Source: Limnomonas spitsbergensis | Taxonomy: Eukaryota; Chlorophyta; Chlorophyceae; Chlamydomonadales | Length of the DNA: 64,000 bases | Direction of reading: 5' to 3' | Assembly (NCBI GenBank): GCA_037349105.1 | Contig: JAYJMM010000121.1 | Location: forward strand, 1,250,001-1,314,000 | Shown here: positions 34,001 to 44,800 of the stretch, in pieces | Layout of the letters: the number at the start of each line of letters is the position of its first letter | How positions within the stretch are numbered: position 1 is the first letter of the stretch | Translations under genes and position numbers: made by a program | Notes under the pieces: generated by a model | What the model saw: the letters and a program-made list of their open reading frames with translations, nothing else | What the model was told of the DNA's origin: nothing | The model's database searches: none

Positions 34001-37000
34001 GAGAAGGTGGGTGTGTGTGTGGGGGGGGGGGGGGGGGGGGGGATAGGAGGTCAGGGAGTGGCACCTGGAGCTGGGTGGACAGGAGGTGTATGGTTAGGGG
34101 TTGGGTGGGAGCAGGGATGGAGAGAGAAGGAGGACAGGGAGTGCAGGACTGCAGGGTTTGGGGTTCAGGTGGGAGAAGGTGGGTGTGTGGGGGGGGGGGG
34201 GGATAGGAGGTCAGGGAGTGGCACCTGGAGCTGGTTGGACAGGAGGTGTGTGGTTAGGGGTTGGGTGGGAGCAGGGATGGAGAGAGAAGGAGGACAGGGA
34301 GTGCAGAACTACAGGGTTTGGGGTTCAGGTGGGAGAAGGTGGGGGGGGGGGGTAGGAGGTCAGGGAGTTGCAGCTGGAGCTGGGGGAGACAGGAGGTACG
34401 GTGTTTGGGGTTCGGGTGGGAGCTGGGGGGGGGGGGGAGACAGGAGGTCAGGAAGTGGCAACTGGAGCTGGGGGAGACAGGAGGTACGGTGTTTGGGGTT
34501 TGGGTGGGGGCTGGGGGGGGGGGCAGACAGGAGGTCAGGAAGTGGCAACTGGAGCTGGGGGAGACAGGAGGTTCGCTGTTTGGGGTTTGGGTGGGAGCTG
34601 GGGGGGGGGGGGCAGACAGGAGGTCAGGAAGTGGCAACTGGAGCAGGGGGAGACAGGAGGTTCGCTGTTTGGGGTTCGGGTGGGAGCTGGGGGGGGGGGG
34701 GCAGACAGGAGGTCAGGAAGTGGCAACTGGAGCTGGGGGAGACAGGAGGTTCGCTGTTTGGGGTTTGGGTGGGAGCAGGGGGGGGGGGAGACAGGAGGTT
34801 TGCTGTTTGGGGTTCGGGTGGGAGCAGGGGGGGGGGGAGACAGGAGGTCAGGAAGTGGCAACTGGAGCTGGGGGAGACAGGAGGTTTGCTGTTTGGGGTT
34901 CGGGTGGGAGCTGGGGGGGGGGGGGAGACAGGAGGTCAGGAAGTGGCAACTGGAGCTGGAGGAGACAGGAGGTTTGCTGTTTGGGGTTCGGGTGGGAGCA
35001 GGGGGGGGGGGAGACAGGAGGTCAGGAAGTGGCAACTGGAGCTGGGGGAGACAGGAGGTTTGCTGTTTGGGGTTCGGGTGGGAGCTGGGGGGGGGGGGGA
35101 GACAGGAGGTCAGGAAGTGGCAACTGGAGCTGGGGGAGACAGGAGGTTCGCTGTTTGGGGTTCAGGTGGGGGCTGGGGGGGGGGGGGAGACAGGAGGTCA
35201 GGAAGTGGCAACTGGAGCTGGGGGAGACAGGAGGTTCGCTGTTTGGGGTTCAGGTGGGGGCTGGGGGGGGGGGCAGACAGGAGGTCAGGAAGTGGCAACT
35301 GGAGCTAGGGGAGACAGGAGGTTCGCTGTTTGGGGTTTGGGTGGGGGCTGGGGGGGGGGGGGCAGACAGGAGGTCAGGAAGTGGCAACTGGAGCTGGGGG
35401 AGACAGGAGGTTTGCTGTTTGGGGTTCGGGTGGGAGCGGGGGGTGGGGGGGGAGACAGGAGGTCAGGAAGTGGCAACTGGAGCTGGGGGAGACAGGAGGT
35501 TTGCTGTATGGGGTTCGGGTGGGAGCTGGGGGGGGGGGGGAGACAGGAGGTCAGGAAGTGGCAACTGGAGCTGGGGGAGACAGGAGGTTCGCTGTTTGGG
35601 GTTCGGGTGGGAGCAGGGGGGGGGGGGGAGACAGGAGGTCAGGAAGTGGCAACTGGAGCTGGGGGAGACAGGGGGTTTGCTGTTTGGGGTTTGGGTGGGA
35701 GCTGGGGGGGGGGAGGGGAGACAGGAGGTCAGGAAGTGGCAACTGGAGCTGGGGGAGACAGGAGGTTCGCTGTTTGGGGTTTGGGTGGGAGCTGGGGAGG
35801 GGGGGGGAGACAGGAGGTACGGTGCTTGGGGTTTGGGTGGGAGCTGGTGGACAGATGGTGTGGTGTTAGATATGGAGAAGATGGAATCAAGATAAAGCAA
35901 AGCAGTTGCCGGATGCAGAGTGGCAGCTGGATGTGAGGGACAGGAGGTGTGGGTCCAGGGTGTAGGTGGGAGCATGTGTGTCCTGATAGGGTTCAGGTGG
36001 GCCTGCCAGTTTTTACTGTACTGATTATTTCCTGGCTTGCGGTACAGGTGGGCTTGCCTGATGGTGTGGAGATCTCATTTTTCGTTTACTCACCATCTCC
36101 TGGCTTGCTGTGTAGGTGGGCTTGCCTGATGGTGTGGAGATTATGCCAATTATCTCAGAGTCTGACGACGCGGAACGGACGTCGATGAGTGGATTAGACT
36201 TCCTGCCTCCCTTACGAGTAAGACTGTTTTTCCAAAGGGGGATTTAGTGGGGTTGAGGAAGGTGTTGAGAAGGAAGGCACATGAATGGGTGGACTGACCA
36301 CGCTGCCTCTGATACACGTAAGACTCTTTATGTGTGTGGGGGGGAGAGGACGGGGAATGCGCCCCGCATGAGGGAGGGTTGAGGAAACAGTGCACCAAGG
36401 GTAGCCTGAACATCCTGCCTCCCTTACACTAAGACTCGGTAAGACTCTTTGGGAGGAAAGGAAACGTAATGAGGGTTGTGGGAGGTGTGTGGAACGAACG
36501 GACGTCGATGGATGGATTAGACATCCTGCCTCCCTTGCACGTCAGACTATTTTGCAGATGGGGATTTTGTGGGTTTGAGGAAGGTGTTGAGAAGGAAGGG
36601 ACATGAGTGTGTGGATTGGCTTTGCTGCCTCTGATACACGTAAGACTCTTTATGTGGGGGGGGGGAGAGGACGAGGAATGCGCCCCGCGTAAGAGTGGGT
36701 TGAGGAAGCGGTGCACCCTGGGTGTATGAGTCATCTTGCCTCCCTGACACATGAGACTATTTTGTAGGTGGGGATTTTGTGGGGTTGAGGAAGGTGTTGA
36801 GAAGGAAGGGACATGAATGTGTGGATTGGCTTTGCTGCCTCTGATACACGTAAGACTCTTTATGTGTGTGGAGGTGGGAGAGGCCGGGGAATGCGCCCCG
36901 CATGAGCCCCGTCATGCAGGCACTCAGGTATCTCTGATTATGCTGCTGAATTGATCTGTGTTTCGATTTTTGTTTCTGCATGAGGATGAGATGTATCGGA

Positions 37001-40000
37001 CAGCTGTCCAACACTCAGCCCCATCTTCCCGGCCATTATCGAGGCACTCGAGGGCCTCCATGTATGATGCCATGGCTACCCCTGTATTTTGATTTGTATT
37101 ACGATCTATCTCCTGCAGGAAAATGAGTCTTATCGGCCTGAGGTCCAGCCCACAGCCTCGTCATCCCGGCCATTATCCAGGCACTCGAGGCTCCCTGCCC
37201 ATATTGCTGAATTATATTGTGTTTGAATTGCTTTCTGCAGGAAAATGAGTCTTACAAGCCAGAGGTCCTGCCTACCGCCACGTCATCCCGGCCAGTATCC
37301 AGGCACTCGAGAGCCTCCATTTATGACGCCACAACAACTTCTGTCAACACCCCTCGGGCTGAGGGCGAGACGATAGCGTTCACTGCAGGTAGGATTTTCG
37401 TTTTAAATGAATGAACTCTTTGAAGCGTGGATTCGCATTTTTTTCGTTTGTTCATTTGAGATGACGCCATTGCTCCCCCCCGGACTGAGGGCGAGACATC
37501 AGTGGTTGCCGTTAGGATTTCAGTTTTTCTTGTTTGTTTTTGTTTGTTTGTGATGAGGCCATGACAACCCCTGTTAACTCCCCCCGGGCCGAGGGCGAGA
37601 CAACAGCGTTGCCTGCAGGTAGGATCTCAGTTATTTGTTTGTGATGATGCCACTACAACCCCTGTGAACTCCCCCCGGGCCGAGGGCAAGACAACAGCGT
37701 TGCCTGCAGGTAGGATCTCAGTTCTTTGTTTGTGATGATGCCACTACAAACCCTGTGAACTCCCCCCGGGTCGAGGGCAAGACGACAGCGTTGCGTGCAG
37801 GTAGGATCTCAGTTCTTTGTTTGTGATGATGCCACTACAACCCCTGTGAACACCCCCCGGGCTGAGGGCGAGACGACAGCGTTGCCTGCAGGTAGAATTC
37901 CAGCGTGGATTCGTCTTTGTGTTTGTTTACTTGTAATGACGCCATATGACACCTCCCGTGAACCCTCCTCCCCGGGCTGAGGGCGAGACGACAGCGTTGC
38001 CTGCAGCCGTTTAGCTTGTAAATGAATGAACTCTTTGAAGCGTGGATTCGGATCTTTTTTCGTTTGTTCATTTGTGATGGCGCCATTGCTTCCCTTGGGC
38101 TGAGGGCGAGACAACGGCGTTGCCTGCGGGTAGGATTCCAGTTTTTTCCGTTTGTTTATTTTTGATGAAGCCACGATAACTCCTGTCAACACCCCCCGGA
38201 CTGCGGGCGAGACAACAGGGTTGCCTGCAGGTAGGATTCCATTTTGTGTGATGACGCCACAATAGCCCCTGATAACACCCCTCAGACCGGTACAGCCGGT
38301 AGGATTTCAGTTTTAAGTAAATGAGTACTCTTTGAAGCGTGGATTCGTTTTTCTTTGTTTTCTGATGACGCCACAACAACACCTGATAACACCCCTCGGG
38401 CCGAGGGCGAGACAACAGCGGTGCCTGCAGCCAGTGGGATTTCAGTTTGTAAATCAATACACTCTTTGAAGCGTGGATTTGGTTTTCGTGTCTGTTCTCG
38501 ACCCCGTGCATATCCCACACTTGTTTGACCTCATCTTCTACTGCTGCTGCTGCTATCCCAGGTGAGATGACCTCCACCCAGTCAAGCACTTCAAGCCAAG
38601 GCGCCTCACACGATGGCAGAACCGCCGGCAGCGGCGGCATCTCTACCGACCACTACCACCGCACCTCGGCCCCGTGCATATCCCACACTTGTTTATCTCA
38701 TCTTCGTCTACTGCTACTGCTGCTGTTCCAGGCGAGATGACCTCAACACAGTCAAGCACCTCAAGCCAGGGCACCTCTCACGACGCCAGACCAGCCGGCG
38801 GCGGCGGCGGCACCTCTGCCGACCGCTACCACCGCACCTCGGCCCCGTGCATATCCCTGCGCTTCTCAGGAACGCCCGCTCAGCCCGCCCTACCTGGTTC
38901 CGCTGCGGCGGCCGTCTCCTTTGACGGATCGCCGTCGGGCTTTGCAGCAGCTGCCCGGGCGATTCCTCATGCTGCCGCCTCTGCGGATGGGTCTCCGAGC
39001 AGGGCAGGTGTCGGGAGGCATTCATCCTCCGTGGGCGTTGCTGGCTCGCCAGGGGGGGCGGCGCGGAATGTGGCAAGCTGGAGCAAGAGGATGATGCGCG
39101 TCATGTCTGGTCGAGGGTGAGGCAACTATGTTTATGTACATCTTGAAGGTTTATGTGCATCTTGAGGGTTATGTACATCTTGAGGGTTTATGTACATCTT
39201 GAGGGTTTATGTACATCTTGAGGGTTTATGGACATCTTGAGGGTTTATGTACATCTTGAGGGTTTATGTACATCTTGAGGGTTCATGTAGATATTGAGGG
39301 TTAATGTACATCTTGAGGGTTTGTGTACATCTTGAGGGTTTATGTACATCTTAAGGGTTTATGTACATCTTGAGGGTTTATGTACATCTTGAGGGTTTAT
39401 GTGTTTCTTGAGGGTTCATGTACATCTTGAGGGTTTATGTAGATCTTGAGGGCTAACGTAGATCTTGAGGGTTAGTCTACATCTTGAGGGTTTATGTATA
39501 TCTTGAGGGTTTATGTAGATATTGAGCGTTTATGTGTATCTTGAGGGTTTATGTACATCTTGAGGATGATGTACATCTTTAGGGTTTATGCACATCTTGA
39601 GGGTTTATGTACATCTTGAGGGTGTATCTACATCTTGAGGGTTTATGTGTATCTTAAAGGTTAATGTGTATCTTGGGATGACCCTTGTTATGTCTGGTCG
39701 CGGATGAGGCAATTGTTTTGGATGTTGAGGGCTTGTGTGCATTTTGGGATGATGCAAGGGGTGGGTGAGGGGCATTGGTCCTGAGCAGGGGTGTGGCTGG
39801 CTCGCAGGTGTTTGCGTGGGGGGGGGGGGGAGGCGCAACTGGGGGAGTTGGAGCAAGAGAGTTATGCATGTCATGTCTGGCCGCGGGTGAGGCACTTGAA
39901 CTGGCAGCTGGAACAGTGGGATGATGCGAGTCATGTCAGGAAGCAATCGGTGTCATCTGTCATGTAATTTGTATCACATTGCTTCACCTGAAAACCAAAG

Positions 40001-41382
40001 GAAATGACCGGGGGGCGTATTGTGGCAAGACTTGACTCTGACGCCCATTGCAGTCCTCTTTGAATTTTGGTGGAGAGGGCAGGGGAAGTACTCAACAGGG
40101 CATTGCAATCCACATTTAATTTACTTGGTTATAATCACGTGACCAGACAGGGCTCTGCGGCTTATTGCTGCCTCTGTTGTTGCTGCTGTTGTCGTTGCTG
40201 TTGCTTTACTAGGACAAGGCCCCTTCAGAACCCCCTCCCATGTTGCAGATTGTTACTATTGTTGCTGTGTCAGGACAAGACTTTACTCAGCCCCCTCTTC
40301 CCCTCATGTCGCCTCCTGTGTTGCGGATTGTCCCTATTGCTGCCTCTGCTCTTGCTGCTGCTGCTGATACTCATGATGATTCTGTTGTTGTTGCTGCTGC
40401 TGCTGATGCTCGTATGCTTCTGCTGTTGCTGCTGATGATGCTCATGCTGATCCTGTTGTTGTTGCTGCTGATTCGGATGCTCATGCTGCTGCTTCTGCTG
40501 TTGCTGATGATGCTCATGCTCATGCTGATGTTGTTGCTAATGTTACAGGAAAACATCTGACGCCGCACCTGTGAGCATTGTGCAAGACGGTGTGCATCGC
40601 ACGTCGAGCAGCACCTTTTCCCCTGGGGGTGAGGGTCAGGTCAGTGAAATGGAGAGGGAAAACGCCCATCCCCAAGACTATCTTGACCGGGCCTTATCTC
40701 ATCTTGATTGTGCCCTGTCTGATGTTGATTTGGCCTCATCTCATCTTGAGCCTGCCTGAAACACACTGAACTAGGCTGCCAACACACAAAAGGAGCAAGA
40801 AGGTGTGTCGCATTACAACGTTTGATGTGATAATGCATGTCACATTGTGCTCCACTCCCGCCTGTCAGGCGCAGCCGTTTGAGGTGGGCAGCACACCTGC
40901 CAACACACAAAAATAGCACAAACGTGTGTCGCATTCTAACGTTTTATGTGACAACTCCCACCCGTCAGGCGCAGCCGTTTGAGGTGGGCAGCGCGCCTGC
41001 CGGCCCCCCCTTGATGTTCAGGAAGGCTTCCTTGCAGAGGTAAGCGGAAAGGTGTGAATCCCAGATCAGGGTTTGGTTTACGTTGCTAATCTTATCTGAA
41101 CCCTGGCCGTTCGTAGTTGATGTTAAGGAAGGCCTCGTTGCAGTGGTATGAGGAATGATGTGAAGCTGATGAATGGTGTGAAACTGAAGAATGGTGTGAA
41201 GCCAGAGCAGGGTTTGGGTTGGGTTGCTAATTTAATCTCACCCCTGCCCGTTATTTGTCGATATTCAGGGGGGGGCTCGTTGCAGCGTTGTGCTACTCCC
41301 CCACCTGCTGCTTCTGTTTCTGCTGCTGATACTTATTTTATTGCTGCTGATGCTGCTGCTGCTGCTGCTGACATGGATGTTT

Positions 41383-41418
<36 letters not shown>

Positions 41419-41466
41419 ACATGGATGTTATTGCTGCTGCTGCTGCTGCTGCTGACATGGATGTTA

Positions 41467-41499
<33 letters not shown>

Positions 41500-41760
41500 A
41501 CATGGATGTTATTGCTGCTGCTGCTGCTGACATGGATGTTATTGCTGCTGATGCTGATGCTGCTGCTGCTGCTGCTGCTGACATGGATGTTATTGCTGCT
41601 GATGCTGCTGCTGCTGCTGCTGACATGGATGTTATTGCTGCTGATGCTGATGCTGCTGCTGCTGCTGACATGGATGTTATTGCTGCTGATGCTGCTGCTG
41701 CTGCTGCTGACATGGATGTTATTGCTGATGCTGCTGCTGCTGCTGCTGACATGGATGTTA

Positions 41761-41802
<42 letters not shown>

Positions 41803-44800
41803 ACATGGATGTTATTGCTGCTGATGCTGCTGCTGACATGGATGTTCTTGCTGCTGCTGCTGCAGGTACAGTTTCGGCCTGTTTGGTCGCCCGGATCAAC
41901 CAACCTCACCCGCAGCAACAGCCACCAGCTCTGCTGCTCCCGCTGCTGCTGGAGCTGGTGCTGCTAGTGGGGTTGGGGGTGCAGCTGCTGCTCCTGGCTC
42001 CTCTGTCAAAACCTCAGGGAGCATGGGCCGCCGCCTGCTATCCAATATCAGTATGCCGTTGAGACCCAAGCCAACACCGCCACCGCCGCCACCCAAGACA
42101 TTGGTGAGCAAGGCAGGGGAGGGGGTGGACTCAGGATCAACTGTCCCCACTGCTGTTGTTGCTGCTGTTGCTCCAGGGTAAAGTCACCTCCAGCACACCA
42201 ACCCTGCAGCGTTCTGGCTGCTACATCTATCCCTGCTGCTGTTGCTTTTGTTGCGGCTGTTGCTGTTGCGGCTGTTGTTGCATCAAGGCAATGCTCTCTT
42301 AACAATACCCCCTGCCAAGCCGAACCTGCAACTCTCTGGCTGTTACTGCTGCCCCTACAGCTGTTGCTGATGTTTATGTTGCTGCTGTTGCTGCTTTAGG
42401 GTAAATCTACCTCTGCCAAGCCAAACCTGCAACGCTCTGGCTGGTACTGCTGTCCCTACAGCTGTCGTTGTTGCTGCTGATGTTGCTGATGTTGTTGTTG
42501 CTGTTGTTGCGCCAGTTTAAAGCTACTTCTGCCAAGCCGAACCTGCAACGCTCTGGCTGTTACTCTGGGCTGGTGGGATCGTACCGCTCCCAAGAGGGAG
42601 ACCCGTGTAGTACTGAGGCAGGCCCATCTTGTACCCCACTGACTGAGGAGGAACGGCAAAAGGTGTGTTTCGTTAGAATTGTAGATAGGGTCTGGTGTTT
42701 AGGGATATCATACTCAATGCTAAGGCGATAGAAGATGAGTGACTCACAGACACGTGCAGTACTGAGGCAGGCCCGTTCTGTACCCCACTGACTGAGGAAG
42801 AGCGGCAAAATGTGTGTTCCTTAACCCTAAAATCCTAAACCATAAACCCTGAAAGCCCATGCTGCGCTCCACTGACTGAGGAATAGCGGCAAAAGGTTTG
42901 CTCCGTTTTTTTGTAAGGGTGCACGTTCTGCTTCAAATTCTGAATCCAAACGGTGGCAGCAGGAGAGTAGGTCGAACACGTGCAATTCTGAGGCGCACCC
43001 GTCCTGCACTGACCAAAGAGGAATGACAAAAGGTGTCGGGTTTTGTTCAGACTGCAATGCTCTGGGTACGCCCTCCGGCTTTGGGTGCATTATTTTCAGG
43101 CTTAAAAGAAAGGGGCGGGATTGCTCCCTTTTTAGGTTGGGATATACGGTATTCGTCGCTGAGGCAGTACAGGATGAGTTAATGACCTTACACCTGTGGG
43201 CCCTGCTGAAGCTGAGGCAGTACAAGTTGGGTGATGCAGACAAGTGCAATACTGAGGGAGGCCTATCATGCGCACTGCCTCTTGACTGGCTAACTGCCTC
43301 TTGAACGGCTAATTTGCCTCCTGAACGACTAACTGCTTCTTGAACGCCTGATAAAGCTGAGGGAGGCCTGTCATGCGCACTGCCTCTTGACAGGGGGTAC
43401 ACGGGAAACTGGTCTGTCCAATAAGGCAGCCCTCGCGGCCGAGCCCTTTTGAGCAGGGCCTGGAGGCGTCATGTCTGTAGCTTGTGATTCATGCCGGCTC
43501 TCATTCTCCTCCCGCTGCCCTTTTAACGTGCAAGTGGCCCTGCTGAAAGGCTGGCTGGTGTGATATATTATGCTGTTGGACATCATGGCTGATCTGATAT
43601 ATTATGCTGGTGGATCCCATGCGTGCAGGTGGCCTAGGCTCAGTTGGCCCTGCTAAATCGACTGGCTGGTGCACATCATGGCTGATCTGATCTATTATGC
43701 TGGTGGATCCCATGCGTGCAGGTGGCCTAGGCTCAGTTGGCCCTGCTAAATCGACTGGCTGGTGCACATCATGGCTGATCTGATCTATTATGCTGGTGGA
43801 TCCCATGCGTGCAGGTGGCCTAGGCTCAGTTGGCCCTGCTAAATCGACTGGCTGGTGCACATCATGGCTGATCTGATCTATTATGCTGGTGGATCCCATG
43901 CGTGCAGGTGGCCTAGGCTCAGTTGGCCCTGCTAAATCGGCTGGCTGGTGCACATCATGGCTGATCTGATCTATTATGCTGGTGGATCCCATGCGTGCAG
44001 GTGGCCTAGGCTCAGTTGGCCTTGCTAAATCGGCTGGCTGGTGCACATCATGGCTGATCTGATCTATTATGCTGGTGGATCCCATGCGTGCAGGTGGCCT
44101 AGGCTCAGTTGACCCTGCTAAATCGACTGGCTGGTGCACATCATGGCTGATCTGATCTATTATGCTGGTGGATCCCATGCGTGCAGGTGGCCTAGGCTCA
44201 GTTGACCCTGCTAAATCGACTGGCTGGTGCACATCATGGCTGATCTGATCTATTATGCTGGTGGATCCCATGCGTGCAGGTGGCCTAGGCTCAGTTGGCC
44301 CTGCTAAATCGGCTGGCTGGTGCACATCATGGCTGATCTGATCTATTATGCTGGTGGATCCCATGCGTGCAGGTGGCCTAGGCTCAGTTGACCCTGCTAA
44401 ATCGACTGGCTGGTGCACATCATGGCTGATCTGATCTATTATGCTGGTGGATCCCATGCGTGCAGGTGGCCTAGGCTCAGTTGGCCCTGCTAAATCGACT
44501 GGCTGGTGCACATCATGGCTGATCTGATCTATTATGCTGGTGGATCCCATGCGTGCAGGTGGCCTAGGCTCAGTTGACCCTGCTAAATCGACTGGCTGGT
44601 GCACATCATGGCTGATCTGATCTATTATGCTGGTGGATCCCATGCGTGCAGGTGGCCTAGGCTCAGTTGGCCCTGCAAAATCGGCTGGCTGGTGCACATC
44701 ATGGCTGATCTGATCTATTATGCTGGTGGATTCCATGCGTGCAGGTGGCCTAGGCTCAGTTTGCCCTGCGAAATCGGCTGACTGGTGCACATCATGGCTG

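Noticed and set aside
33608..35936. Gly/Arg-rich frames of 522-566 residues on plus and Pro-rich frames on minus
   Set aside because: G-run minisatellite; frames depend on G-run length and the array follows a clear donor at 33741.
41148..42062. Ala/Asp-rich or Leu-rich proteins from the CTG array
   Set aside because: Triplet repeat leaves all frames open, and the frame does not match exon 12's phase.
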